Below, one piece after another: positions 6,278-14,667 of a stretch of DNA of 36,872 bases. The notes beneath the pieces were generated by a model, which saw only the letters and a program-made list of their open reading frames with translations, ran no database searches and was not told where the DNA came from. Positions within the stretch are counted from its first letter, which is position 1, and each line of letters starts with the position of its first letter. Source of the DNA: Treponema sp. (lineage in GTDB: Bacteria > Spirochaetota > Spirochaetia > Treponematales > Treponemataceae); NCBI GenBank assembly GCA_024681195.1, contig JAILBH010000023.1, positions 1 to 36,872 on the forward strand, in the 5' to 3' direction. Made by a program: the position numbers and the translations under genes.

Positions 6278-7710
6278 AGAAAAAACTTAACTGCATTCTG
6301 ATAGCAGATATTCTGAACCAGGCTGCCAAGGGAGTCTTCCTGCCATGGAAACTCCCCTGCTTCTACAAGGTTCCCAATAAAATTGCACAGAATGCGGCGA
6401 AAGTATTCATGTCGCGGGTATGAAAGAAAGCTTCGGCTGTCGGTAAGCATACCTACATAACAACCAAGTGGAGCTGTACGCGCATAAACCCGCAGCTGCT
6501 CTTCAATTCCATCCTTGTGATCATTAAACCACCAGGCAGGACCAAACTGGCAGTTACGGAAGTTTGCAGCCATTGTTGCAAGCGCTTCGTTATCCTTTGG
6601 ATTAAGGTTATACAAAATTGTACGAGCGCCCGGTGCTGCAGAATAAATTGCATTAAGCACAGCCCCAATCTGAGGAGCATAATTAAAATCCTGAAGGCTG
6701 TCTTCGCCAATATTTTTACCTGCAATATCAAACATTGCACTATTTTGATCGCGCAAAGCACCAATATGAATCTGCATTACAAAACCTTTCTGAGCATAAA
6801 GCTTTCCAAGCTCTGTTAAAACCCAGCCCTTATACTGTGCAAGCTCATCAGTACGGAGTTTTTTACCAATCCAGGCTTTTTCAAAAATATAATTTACATC
6901 GTCATATTTTGTCGGAAGATAAAAATCATTTTCGAGAGAATGGTCGCTTACAACACAGCCGTTTTCCTTAAAAAAGTCCATTCTGCGGCCAAGAGCTGCA
7001 ATCATATCGGAAATAGACATAATCTTAGTTCCATCTATTTTCTGAAGCTTACTTATATATTCAGCAAAAGAAGGATTTTCTGCATTTAAAGCAAGATCAG
7101 GACGGAAGGACGGACGAACCTTACAGTTTTTCCAGTCTGCAGCAATTTTTTTATGCCATTCAAGACTGTCTAAAGGATCATCTGTTGTACAAAGCTCACG
7201 CACATTCATTTTTTCGAGTAAACCGCGCGGACTAAAATCAGGCTTTGCCAGAAGTTCATTACATTTATCCCAGACTTCACGCGCATTTTGAGGAGTAACA
7301 GGATCAGTAATTCCAAAATAACGCTGCAGCTCAAGATGGCTCCAGTGATAAAGCGGATTACCGACACAGCCCTGGAGAGTCTGAACAAAAGCAAGATAAC
7401 GTTCGTAGTCTGCTTTTATAACTGCAGCAGAACCACCTCTTTCTTCATCTGATTTTACAGAACCGTCTTTACGAATATGACCTGTGATTAGTTCTTCCGG
7501 AATACCGGCAGCCCTCATTGCACGCCATTTGTAGTGATCGTGATCAAGCCAGGCATTTGCAAGGTTTCCAAGGCTTTTGTTTTCATAAATCTCCTGCGGC
7601 GACAAATGATTATGAAAATCAAAAATCGGCTCTCCTTCTGCATATTTGTGATATAAAGCTTGAGCACACTCGCTCTGTAAGATAAAGTTTTGGTCTAAAA
7701 AATTTTTCAT
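6274..7710 (-). CDS. uxaC: Glucuronate (uronate) isomerase
   Basis: 478 residues, the normal UxaC length. It interconverts D-glucuronate with D-fructuronate (and D-galacturonate with D-tagaturonate) in the cytoplasm, the first step of hexuronate use. The N-terminus has the metal-binding FDFHNHLSPQEI motif, followed by LANAWLDHDHYKWRAMRA and GIPEELITG, all characteristic of the family. Later stretches such as CTTDDPLDSLEWH, MQIHIGALRDQNS and GMLTDSRSFLSYPRHEYFRR also match the enzyme. The ATG overlaps the uxuB TGA (ATGA), so the pair is translationally coupled. No terminator is seen; its stop codon overlaps that of the convergent ybjQ gene. Confidence 0.97.
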   Translation of the reverse strand: MKNFLDQNFILQSECAQALYHKYAEGEPIFDFHNHLSPQEIYENKSLGNLANAWLDHDHYKWRAMRAAGIPEELITGHIRKDGSVKSDEERGGSAAVIKADYERYLAFVQTLQGCVGNPLYHWSHLELQRYFGITDPVTPQNAREVWDKCNELLAKPDFSPRGLLEKMNVRELCTTDDPLDSLEWHKKIAADWKNCKVRPSFRPDLALNAENPSFAEYISKLQKIDGTKIMSISDMIAALGRRMDFFKENGCVVSDHSLENDFYLPTKYDDVNYIFEKAWIGKKLRTDELAQYKGWVLTELGKLYAQKGFVMQIHIGALRDQNSAMFDIAGKNIGEDSLQDFNYAPQIGAVLNAIYSAAPGARTILYNLNPKDNEALATMAANFRNCQFGPAWWFNDHKDGIEEQLRVYARTAPLGCYVGMLTDSRSFLSYPRHEYFRRILCNFIGNLVEAGEFPWQEDSLGSLVQNICYQNAVKFFL

Positions 7711-9353
7711 ATACTTGTCTTAATTTCCCATAAAGCGTTATTTGCAACAAGATGTAAAGTTTCACGAATACATCCTGGATGATCTACAAGGTCAAAGAAG
7801 TAACGGCAAACTCTTTCACCAAGTCCTGCTTCTACTAAATCAACTCCAAAAATATCTTTACGACTCAGGACAGGTTTTAATGCCTTAAAAACTTCATCAG
7901 CAGCAGAACCAATCTTAAGCCCCTCTACATACTTTCTGCACTCATCAAGCAGCGGATCCGGGCTAAGCTCAAACTCATTTCCTTTATCGTCTATAGCCAT
8001 AAGATAACGCAGCCATAATGCAAAAACAAGAGGCACAACCTTAAGATCAGTAACATTCAAATCTGAACGGCCAAGATAACCCTTAATTGTCTCGCCAAAA
8101 CGAATGCTCAATTTTTGAGAAGTATCGCAGGCAATTCGCTGTGGAGTATCCGGCATAAATGGATTTGGAATACGGATATTTACAACTTCATCAATAAAGT
8201 CACGGGGTTTAATAATTCCAGGATCAACAACAACAGGAAGGCCTTCTTCATAACCAAGCTTTTTAACAAGACGAAGCAGATCTTCATCCTTCATTTCGTC
8301 AGCAATAAGAGTATAACCCAAAAGACAGCCACTTACAGCAAGGAAGGTATGAAGCGGATTAAGACAGGTACAAACCTTCATTTTTTCCACCTTATCTACA
8401 GTAGCACGGTCTGTAAAATAAAGTCCTCCTTTTTCGAGCTCAGGTCTGCCGTTAGGGAAAGAATCTTCAATTACAAGATACTGGCACTCTTCTGCATTTA
8501 CAAAAGGAGCTACATAAGTTTTCTTAGAAGTAATTACAGGCTCAAGCTCTTCTATTCCATCTTGAGCAAGAATCTTTTCTATTTTTGCATCAGGCCGCGG
8601 AGTAATCTTATCAATCATTGTCCAAGGGAACGAAACCTTAGAAGCATTATTTACATAAGCAAGGAAGCCCGGTTTACACACCCCGCGATTTTCCCATTCA
8701 GCAGCAAATTCATTTACCGCGGCATAAAGCTTATCCCCGTTATGCGAGCAGTTATCCATGCTCACCATTGCAACCGGAAGCTCACCGTTAGCAAAGCGCT
8801 CGTGCAGCAAGGTAACAACCTTTCCAATATAAGACTTTGGCAAAACAGGTCCGGCAGCAAAATCTTCTTCTACACCAGGCATAAATACACCGGCGGCATT
8901 CTTAAGCAGATAACCTTTTTCGGTAATTGTAAAAGTAACCATCTGAAGAGACGGTGAACGGAAAATCTGGAGCAGGCGCATCCATTCCTTTTCGTTGTTG
9001 CTGTCGGCAGCAAGCGCTTCCATAATTGAACCCACAACAGTTTTTTCTACAGAACCGCTTGATTTTAAAGTAACCAAAGCTCCAATATTGTCGTGTGGCT
9101 TATACATCTTTTGGATAATTTCGTAGTCGTAACCTTCTGCAACAATAAGTCCGCGATCAAGCACACCCTGGTTCAAGAGCTCCTGCACTACATTTGCCTG
9201 AAATGCACGAAAAATGTTTCCTGCACCAAAATGGATCCAAAACGGCTCGGCCTTTGTTAAAGCCTCTACCTTTGCGCGATCAAATTTTGGGAGTGAATAA
9301 CCTTTTGCCTCCCAATCAGCTGTATTTTTAATTCCTTCAACGGTTAATTTCAT
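7707..9353 (-). CDS. uxuB: Fructuronate reductase (mannitol dehydrogenase family)
   Basis: 548 residues. An NAD-dependent reductase that takes D-fructuronate to D-mannonate. The N-terminal cofactor domain shows WIHFGAGNIFRAFQANV, then TFTITEKGYLL, SMDNCSHNGDKL and FPWTMIDKITPRPD; the C-terminal domain shows CLNPLHTFLAVSGCLLGY and IRIPNPFMPDTPQRIACDTS. These are the landmarks of polyol/uronate dehydrogenases of the UxuB/UxaB type. It is longer than E. coli UxuB (about 486) and fits a longer subfamily seen in anaerobes. A tagaturonate or mannitol substrate cannot be excluded from sequence, but the uxaC and uxuA neighbours favour fructuronate. A GAGG site and a strong promoter (9372-9400) precede it. 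Confidence 0.92.
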   Translation of the reverse strand: MKLTVEGIKNTADWEAKGYSLPKFDRAKVEALTKAEPFWIHFGAGNIFRAFQANVVQELLNQGVLDRGLIVAEGYDYEIIQKMYKPHDNIGALVTLKSSGSVEKTVVGSIMEALAADSNNEKEWMRLLQIFRSPSLQMVTFTITEKGYLLKNAAGVFMPGVEEDFAAGPVLPKSYIGKVVTLLHERFANGELPVAMVSMDNCSHNGDKLYAAVNEFAAEWENRGVCKPGFLAYVNNASKVSFPWTMIDKITPRPDAKIEKILAQDGIEELEPVITSKKTYVAPFVNAEECQYLVIEDSFPNGRPELEKGGLYFTDRATVDKVEKMKVCTCLNPLHTFLAVSGCLLGYTLIADEMKDEDLLRLVKKLGYEEGLPVVVDPGIIKPRDFIDEVVNIRIPNPFMPDTPQRIACDTSQKLSIRFGETIKGYLGRSDLNVTDLKVVPLVFALWLRYLMAIDDKGNEFELSPDPLLDECRKYVEGLKIGSAADEVFKALKPVLSRKDIFGVDLVEAGLGERVCRYFFDLVDHPGCIRETLHLVANNALWEIKTSI

Positions 9354-9371
9354 ATTTTGCCTCTGTCTAGT

Positions 9372-9400
9372 ATTCTAGCATATTAGTTGCGGAAAATCAA
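9372..9400 (-). promoter_or_regulatory. Strong promoter of uxuB-uxaC
   Basis: Minus-strand TTGATT (9400-9395), a 17-nt spacer, and TAGAAT (9377-9372) preceded by TG, so an extended -10. Transcription should start about 10-12 nt before the uxuB ATG, with the GAGG ribosome-binding site inside that short leader. An inverted repeat, CTAG-TATT-CTAG (9367-9378), covers the -10 and start region and could be a repressor site. Confidence 0.6.
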
Positions 9401-9414
9401 ATATAAGATAATTA

Positions 9415-10842
9415 TTAAAATTTTTCTTCTGATAAAAGTTCAGAAAGATAAAAGAGTATTGCGCATTCATTTTCCTGCCAGATTCTTAAGCTGCGTTTTA
9501 CAGCACAAACAAGGTAGCCTTTGGTCTTACTGCCCTTTTGAATACGCGAAATTAAAACAGTTTCAAAGCCGTTTTGGGTAAGACTTTTATAAAATATAGG
9601 GGAGCGTTTTTTAACAAGATCCAGAGTGCTTTCGGCATACAAGTCTTCATCCATTAAATTAGCAATATCCGAAGCTTCTGCACTAAAGGCTTTTTCGAGC
9701 ACAGACTTCATCTTGCCTTTTGAATTAACATAATACAAATCCTGAATCTGAAGCACTTCAATAATCTGCGGCATTGCTTTTAAAATCTTATTTTCAAAGC
9801 CGCGTTCTTTTTCTACATCAAGCTTAAGCTTATGCATGTTTGTAAAAATGCCGTTCTTAGCAATTTTGTGAATCTCAATATCCCGATGCCTTTTTTCATC
9901 ATAAATTGAATAACAATTGCGGCCTTTATTTTTTCCAAGATAAAGCATCTTATCAACTATTCCAAAAAGCTCTGCAAAATCATCTGAGTCCTTTGGAAAC
10001 GATGCACAACCTGTAGTACCTGTAACAAAAGAAGCTCCGTTTTCAAAATAAACTTCTTTTCTTAAGGCATTTGAATTTCCATACAGATTTTCAAAAAAGA
10101 AAAGTTTTTGTGCATCAGAATTATTAACCAGATCAATCAGTAAAAATTCATCACCGCCGAATCTTCCAACAAGTCCAGAATTTTTAGAAAAATCTACAAG
10201 TCCCCTGGCAACACTTGTTAAAACCTTGTCGCCGGCACTGTGACCATAGCTGTCGTTTATGAACTTAAAATTATCAAGATCAATTATAGAAAAAGTAAAT
10301 GGAATTTTTTCTGCAATAAGAGAACGCACATATCGTATTGAATAGGAACGGTTTAATATTCCTGTAAGAGGATCCAGAATTTCTTCAAGACTTATTTCGT
10401 CAATTATTTTATCAAAAAAGCTGTATTTTCTAAGATCTTCAATTGTATACAAAACCTGATTATCGCTGTTGTTTTTTCTGCGGATTACATCGGTAATATC
10501 AACAAAGCTGCCAACAAGCCCAACAATCTCATCACCCTTATATAATGGGCGTTTGGATGCAATAATATCCCGCTCTTCACCACGAATAAAACATTTACCT
10601 TGAACCTTGTATGTGCTTTTGCCAGACAATACCCTAAGTTCATCCTGTTTAAAAGGTTCAGGATCAGAATGCCAGCCCATATCCTCATCATTTTTGCCTA
10701 TGAGAACATCTGCTGAATCGAAATTGTAAAAATCCAGAAAGGCCTGATTTACGCCAACAAAGCGTCTGTCTTTATCTTTCCAAAAGACACAATCTTGAGA
10801 AGTATTAATAATGCTGTCAAACAATTCGGCCGTCATCTTCAT
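9415..10842 (-). CDS. PAS-GGDEF-(GAF-like) diguanylate cyclase
   Basis: 475 residues with no transmembrane segment, so cytoplasmic. A PAS domain (about 5-120: DCVFWKDKDRRFVGVNQAF, then the VGSFVDITDVIRRK exit) leads into a GGDEF domain (about 155-320). That domain has DPLTGILNR, the metal-binding IIDLDNFKFINDSYGHSAGD, and an intact active-site GRFGGDEFLL at 227-235. It should make cyclic di-GMP from GTP. The inhibitory RxxD motif is replaced by KNSG, so product feedback is probably missing. The C-terminal ~135 residues look like a GAF-type sensor (MPQIIEVLQIQDLYYVNSKG, GYLVCAVKR); this part is tentative. It sits between uxuA and uxuB in the same direction but has its own promoter. Confidence 0.9.
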   Translation of the reverse strand: MKMTAELFDSIINTSQDCVFWKDKDRRFVGVNQAFLDFYNFDSADVLIGKNDEDMGWHSDPEPFKQDELRVLSGKSTYKVQGKCFIRGEERDIIASKRPLYKGDEIVGLVGSFVDITDVIRRKNNSDNQVLYTIEDLRKYSFFDKIIDEISLEEILDPLTGILNRSYSIRYVRSLIAEKIPFTFSIIDLDNFKFINDSYGHSAGDKVLTSVARGLVDFSKNSGLVGRFGGDEFLLIDLVNNSDAQKLFFFENLYGNSNALRKEVYFENGASFVTGTTGCASFPKDSDDFAELFGIVDKMLYLGKNKGRNCYSIYDEKRHRDIEIHKIAKNGIFTNMHKLKLDVEKERGFENKILKAMPQIIEVLQIQDLYYVNSKGKMKSVLEKAFSAEASDIANLMDEDLYAESTLDLVKKRSPIFYKSLTQNGFETVLISRIQKGSKTKGYLVCAVKRSLRIWQENECAILFYLSELLSEEKF

Positions 10843-10872
10843 AATTGCAAACCCTTAGTAAATAATACTACA

Positions 10873-10901
10873 ATTATAAATGATACAAAATAGATGGGCA
10901 A
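10873..10901 (-). promoter_or_regulatory. Sigma70-type promoter of the GGDEF gene
   Basis: Minus-strand TTGCCC (10901-10896), a 17-nt spacer and a consensus TATAAT (10878-10873), about 30 nt before the ATG at 10842, with an AAGGG ribosome-binding site between. It separates transcription of the cyclase from the uxuA gene ending at 10930. Confidence 0.6.
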
Positions 10902-10929
10902 GTTATTTTTTTGACAGCAGAATTATAGT

Positions 10930-12036
10930 TTATCGATACAATTTTACAGAGCTTCGATCTATAGTCTTTTCGCAGGCTTCCCAAAGTCCCTGAAGATAAG
11001 TCGCACCAAGAGCCCGGTCATAAAGTCCATAGCCAGGCATTGCCTTTTCGCCCCAGATCATTCGACCGTGGTCTGGACGGATAATTCCATCAAAGCCTGT
11101 TTCGTAAAGAGTTTTTACAATCTTGAACATGTCAAAGGTTCCGGCAGCAGACAGGTGTGCAGATTCCTGGAAATCCTGAACAGGATCATCAATTGCAGTA
11201 TTAAATTTAAGATTACGGATATGGGCAAAGTGAATGCGTCCGCTTGCAGCCTTAATCATTGAACAAAGGTCATTCTTGCGGTTGGTTCCGTAAGAGCCTG
11301 TACAGAAGGTTAAACCATTGTGAGGATTATCCACAGCCTTGAGCATGCGTACAACATTTTCCTGGCAGGTGATAATGCGTGGAAGTCCGAATACAGGCCA
11401 GGCAGGATCATCCGGATGAATGGCCATGTCGATGTTGTATTTATCGCAGACAGGCATAATTGCCTTTAAGAAATATACAAGATTGTTGAAGAGCTTTTCG
11501 TTATCAATGCCGCTGTACATCTGAAAAAGTTCTTTTACACGTGCCATACGCTCAGGTTCCCAGCCAGGCAGAATAAAGCCATTGGAATCCTTGTCGATTG
11601 AATTGAACATGTCCTCTGGTTTTACGCCGTCAATTGCTTTTGAGTTGTAAGCAAGAACAGTAGAACCATCTTCGCAGACACGGGCAAGCTCACTACGTGT
11701 CCAGTCAAAAACAGGCATAAAGTTATAGCAAACCATATGGATGTCTTCCTGTCCAAGGCGCTCGAGCGTTTTTATATAGTTTTCGATGTATTTATCGCGG
11801 TCACCGCCACCAATTTTGATGTCATCGTGAATATTTACACTTTCAATACCGGCAATCTTAAGTCCGGCGGCTTCAACTTCCTTTTTGATTTTTTGAATTG
11901 CAGCCAGCTCCCATGCGTCACCCGGAACCGAATCATACAAGGTTGTAATAACCCCATGAACCCCCGGCACCTGCCTGATCTGCTGCAAAGTTACTGAATC
12001 AAAGCCGGTTCCATACCATCGAAGTGTCATTTCCAT
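10930..12036 (-). CDS. uxuA: Mannonate dehydratase
   Basis: 368 residues from the ATG at 12036. It dehydrates D-mannonate to 2-keto-3-deoxygluconate in the cytoplasm. The N-terminus MEMTLRWYGTGFDSVTLQQI is typical of UxuA. Other landmarks are GVITTLYDSVPGDAW, MVCYNFMPVFDWTR, MAIHPDDPAWPVFGLPRI, LTFCTGSYGTN, HFAHIRNLK and IRPDHGRMIWGE, which include the metal-binding Cys and His residues. An in-frame TTG start nine codons earlier (12063) is possible but unlikely: AAGGAG at 12046-12051 lies 9 nt before the ATG. Two candidate promoters lie upstream (12079-12107 and 12124-12151). It is transcribed in the same direction as uxuB-uxaC, but separately. Confidence 0.96.
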   Translation of the reverse strand: MEMTLRWYGTGFDSVTLQQIRQVPGVHGVITTLYDSVPGDAWELAAIQKIKKEVEAAGLKIAGIESVNIHDDIKIGGGDRDKYIENYIKTLERLGQEDIHMVCYNFMPVFDWTRSELARVCEDGSTVLAYNSKAIDGVKPEDMFNSIDKDSNGFILPGWEPERMARVKELFQMYSGIDNEKLFNNLVYFLKAIMPVCDKYNIDMAIHPDDPAWPVFGLPRIITCQENVVRMLKAVDNPHNGLTFCTGSYGTNRKNDLCSMIKAASGRIHFAHIRNLKFNTAIDDPVQDFQESAHLSAAGTFDMFKIVKTLYETGFDGIIRPDHGRMIWGEKAMPGYGLYDRALGATYLQGLWEACEKTIDRSSVKLYR

Positions 12037-12078
12037 AGCAAAAATCTCCTTAAAGAAAGCCAATAAATCGTTTTATTA

Positions 12079-12107
12079 ATGATATCACTAAAGCCCAAAA
12101 ACCTCAA
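12079..12107 (-). promoter_or_regulatory. Proximal promoter of uxuA
   Basis: Minus-strand TTGAGG (12107-12102), a 17-nt spacer, and TATCAT (12084-12079) preceded by TGA. It would give a leader of about 36 nt. The palindrome at 12118-12129 would then lie roughly 45-57 bp upstream of the start, an activator-like position. Confidence 0.4.
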
Positions 12108-12117
12108 TAAAATCTTG

Positions 12118-12151
12118 TATACTAGTATATCAGAAAACGAAGATTTTTCAA
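12118..12151 (-). promoter_or_regulatory. Distal promoter and palindromic operator of uxuA
   Basis: Minus-strand TTGAAA (12151-12146), a 16-nt spacer and TATACT (12129-12124) preceded by TGA. The -10 lies inside a perfect 12-bp palindrome, TATACTAGTATA (12118-12129). The heptamer CTAGTAT (12122-12128) recurs at 9367-9373, also over the -10 region of the uxuB promoter, suggesting a shared hexuronate regulator. Confidence 0.5.
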
Positions 12152-12237
12152 CTTTTTTTGAATTTTACTTCCTAAAAATGAAAATTTTTTTGTTAACTAT
12201 AGTGTAGGAATTTTTTTTTATTTTATCAGGAGTTACT

Positions 12238-13137
12238 ATGTCAACAAAAATTGCACCACCAGGTTTCACAAACGAAACATATGACCGTCTGTTTAAGGCA
12301 ATTTTCGGACGGGAAAACCCACAAAGCAAACAGTGGCGTCTGGAACTATACAATGCGCTTCGGGGGACAAATTACAAAGACCCTGATAAGCTGGAAATTA
12401 ACACAATTGAAAATGTCATATATCTTACAATGCGAAATGATATTTCTTTTCTTGTTGATTCACAAATGACTTTATTTGAACAGCAATCAACATATAATCC
12501 GAATATGCCATTGCGTGGTTTTATGTATTTTTCTCAATTATATCAAATACATATAACAAAAACAGGAAAATCCTTACATCATTCTTCTCTGGTTAAAATT
12601 CCATATCCCAAATTCATAGTCTTTTATAATGGCAACAAAGAAACCCCTGACAGAGAATATCTTAAATTATCAGATGCCTTTGAGAATAAAGAAAAAGACG
12701 GCGATTTTGAATGGACTGCAGAATTAATTAATATAAATCCAAACCACAACAAAACACTTCAAAAAAATTGTAAACCGTTGTATCATTATGTTAAATACGT
12801 TGCGAGAATAAAACATAATAAGCAGAAAGGATTGCCGCCCCAGGCTGCGATTTCAGAAGCTGTAGATTGGGCAATAAAGAAAAAACTGCTGAATGGATTT
12901 TTCAAGCTCCAGAAAGAGGAGGTTTTAGCCATGAGTCTGACAGAATTTAACGCAGAAGAAGTAACACGCGAATTCATAGAAGAAGGACGTGAAATGGGTC
13001 GTGATGAAAAAGCTCTTGAAGATGCAGAAAATCTTTTAAAATTGAATAAACTTACAGAAGACGAAATAGCCCAGGCTATAGGCATACCTCTTGATCAGGT
13101 ATTAAAATTGAAAGAGAAAATAACTGTCCTTGCGTAA
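12238..13137 (+). CDS. Rpn / PD-(D/E)XK nuclease-family (transposase-like) protein
   Basis: 299 residues. The N-terminal ~230 resemble the PD-(D/E)XK nuclease transposase / Rpn (recombination-promoting nuclease) family that is amplified in gut bacteria. The start is TNETYDRLFKAIFG, the putative active-site segment is MRNDISFLVDSQMTLFEQQS (Asp68, then Glu81-x-Gln83), and the family hallmark YNPNMPLRGFMYFSQLY follows. The C-terminal tail (about 240-299) is charged and helical, with EFIEEGREMGRDEKALEDAE and a short HTH-like end (LTEDEIAQAIGIPLDQVLKL), as in relatives. AGGAG 5 nt before the ATG fixes the start. No terminal repeats or partner genes were seen, so its mobility is unproven. It is flanked by unusually AT-rich DNA (12140-12237). 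Confidence 0.85.
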   Translation: MSTKIAPPGFTNETYDRLFKAIFGRENPQSKQWRLELYNALRGTNYKDPDKLEINTIENVIYLTMRNDISFLVDSQMTLFEQQSTYNPNMPLRGFMYFSQLYQIHITKTGKSLHHSSLVKIPYPKFIVFYNGNKETPDREYLKLSDAFENKEKDGDFEWTAELININPNHNKTLQKNCKPLYHYVKYVARIKHNKQKGLPPQAAISEAVDWAIKKKLLNGFFKLQKEEVLAMSLTEFNAEEVTREFIEEGREMGRDEKALEDAENLLKLNKLTEDEIAQAIGIPLDQVLKLKEKITVLA

Positions 13138-13158
13138 AGAAGAACTTGAAAAGGGGAA

Positions 13159-14229
13159 TTAACGTTTTTCGATAGTGTATTCGAAGGAAGCTCTAGCTGC
13201 GGATGCAGATGCTTCGAACCGCCAGTTACTCAACTGGTCATAAATTTCGTTTCGTACGTCCTCAGGTAGAAGAGATTCTGGAGATATTTGTACCTGAGCA
13301 CGCGGAACATTTCCAGAAGGTAAAACCTGAAACTCTATTGTTACAGTTTTTGTAGTGTCAATTTTAGCTGCTGCTGCTTCACTAAGTTCGATTACAGGCG
13401 GAACAGGAGTTATAAGAACTCTTGTTGAACCGTCTTTCATAGCCATACTCAAGGTACCGTCTTCCCCTTTTGTTGTTTTTGCCTCGGTAATTGATTTTGT
13501 ATTTGAACCGCTTGAAGTTGAATATGTTGTATTTCTGATATTACTTAAGGCTGAATTTGTTGCAGAACTTGCCGACTGCTGAGTTGAAGTTGTTCTTGAT
13601 GACTGACTTTTCTGTGTCTGAGTTTTATCTGAACTTGTACTTGCTGCCGAGCCCGAAATTGATGATGAATTTTCTACCTTTGTTACCTGTTTGCTAACCT
13701 GTGAAGCTGGTTCAGAAGGTTCATCAAACTGTGACCAGTCAAAAGACTGTTTCTTGTTTGAAACATTATTAAAATCTACACCCTGTGATAAATCTGTTGC
13801 ATACTGATAATCATCAAAATTTACTTTTTTGGAAGGATCAGTTGTTTTTGAAGAAGCAGGCTGCGGCTTTGCAGGCTGTGTTTTAGCTGGAGCGGGGGCC
13901 GCCTGTTTAGCTGGCGCTGTTGGTTTTGCCTGGGCAACAGGAGTTTCAACTGGATTTGGAATTTCTGGCACTTCGACAGGCTCAGAGACCGCGGCCACCT
14001 CTTCTGCACTCATTGCAGCCACAGATTCTTCTGTCTTAGTCTTTTCCTCTACAGGCGTAGAATCCAGGACAATCTGCACTTCTTTGTATTTTGGAGTTGG
14101 AGACGGGAGCTTTACAAAAACACCGGTGAGCGTTAAAACAAGCCAGATAAACACAGTTATGAGGCCGCCCATAAAGGAGCTTGTTTTATGAGGAGAACTG
14201 TCTTGTCCAAACAAAGGCTGCTTTATCAT
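13159..14229 (-). CDS. TonB-like energy transducer
   Basis: 356 residues with the TonB/TolA layout. A cytoplasmic stub is followed by one transmembrane helix (about 21-40, GGLITVFIWLVLTLTGVFVK). Then comes a Pro/Ala/Lys-rich region (about 85-135) and a Ser/Thr/Gln-rich low-complexity stretch (about 170-245) that together could span the periplasm. The small C-terminal domain (about 275-356) resembles the TonB C-terminus: VTIEFQVLPSGNVPRAQV, then a helix, then LSNWRFEAS and a final strand. It would carry ExbB/ExbD motor force to an outer-membrane partner. It starts 10 nt after exbD. The partner may be the barrel encoded two genes before exbD (15314-16957) rather than a classical TonB-dependent receptor; none is present here. 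Confidence 0.82.
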   Translation of the reverse strand: MIKQPLFGQDSSPHKTSSFMGGLITVFIWLVLTLTGVFVKLPSPTPKYKEVQIVLDSTPVEEKTKTEESVAAMSAEEVAAVSEPVEVPEIPNPVETPVAQAKPTAPAKQAAPAPAKTQPAKPQPASSKTTDPSKKVNFDDYQYATDLSQGVDFNNVSNKKQSFDWSQFDEPSEPASQVSKQVTKVENSSSISGSAASTSSDKTQTQKSQSSRTTSTQQSASSATNSALSNIRNTTYSTSSGSNTKSITEAKTTKGEDGTLSMAMKDGSTRVLITPVPPVIELSEAAAAKIDTTKTVTIEFQVLPSGNVPRAQVQISPESLLPEDVRNEIYDQLSNWRFEASASAARASFEYTIEKR

Positions 14230-14239
14230 AAATAATACC

Positions 14240-14659
14240 CTACTCGCCCTTTTCTGTTGCTGTGCGAAGGTTTATTACGGCGTAACCGCTTTCTCGAATT
14301 ACATCAAAAATCTTGACTACGGTACCGTTGGTAACTTCGGAATCTGCTTCTAAAGAAACAGGAAAGTCTTCTTTTTTTACATCACCTGTATCGTAAGCAA
14401 TAAGCTCGGTCCCAAGCTCTTCAAAGGCAACTTCTTTTTCATTAAAGAAAAGAAGTCCATCTGCATCGGCGGTGATTGTAATACCCTTGTAAGAAGTTCC
14501 TTCCGAAGTATGACTTGAAGGAAGCTTTAGCTTTATTCCCGGCAAAATTGCAAAGGTTGTAGAAACCAGAAAAAAGAGAATGAGCTGAAAAACTATATCA
14601 ATCATCGGGGTCATATCTACATTTGAACGGATACTTCCCCTCTTGCTTCTTAATCTCAT
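14240..14659 (-). CDS. exbD: ExbD/TolR-family motor protein
   Basis: 139 residues. A basic cytoplasmic start (MRLRSKRGSIRSN) leads into DMTPMIDIVFQLILFFLVST. This is the ExbD/TolR transmembrane helix with the proton-carrying aspartate at Asp21. The periplasmic remainder has the family's small alpha/beta fold (LKLPSSHTSEG, ITITADADGLLFFNEKEV, VSLEADSEVTNGTVVKIFDV, GYAVINLRTAT). With ExbB it forms the proton-driven inner-membrane motor. Spacing of 8 nt from exbB and 10 nt to the tonB-like gene indicates one operon. ExbD and TolR cannot be told apart with certainty from sequence. Confidence 0.93.
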   Translation of the reverse strand: MRLRSKRGSIRSNVDMTPMIDIVFQLILFFLVSTTFAILPGIKLKLPSSHTSEGTSYKGITITADADGLLFFNEKEVAFEELGTELIAYDTGDVKKEDFPVSLEADSEVTNGTVVKIFDVIRESGYAVINLRTATEKGE

Positions 14660-14667
14660 TTTATCCC

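Noticed and set aside
8115-8957. 280-residue plus-strand open frame opposite uxuB
   Set aside because: It lies entirely within uxuB, which has full family motifs. The antisense product is rich in Arg, Ile, Phe and Lys without recognisable domains, and no ribosome-binding site precedes it.
12036-12063. Upstream TTG start for uxuA (9 extra residues)
   Set aside because: The AAGGAG ribosome-binding site lies inside this extension, 9 nt before the ATG, and the protein from the ATG matches the usual UxuA N-terminus.
12064-12237. Riboswitch or small RNA in the uxuA-Rpn gap
   Set aside because: The region is explained by two uxuA promoters, a palindrome and AT-rich DNA; no conserved riboswitch structure was recognised.
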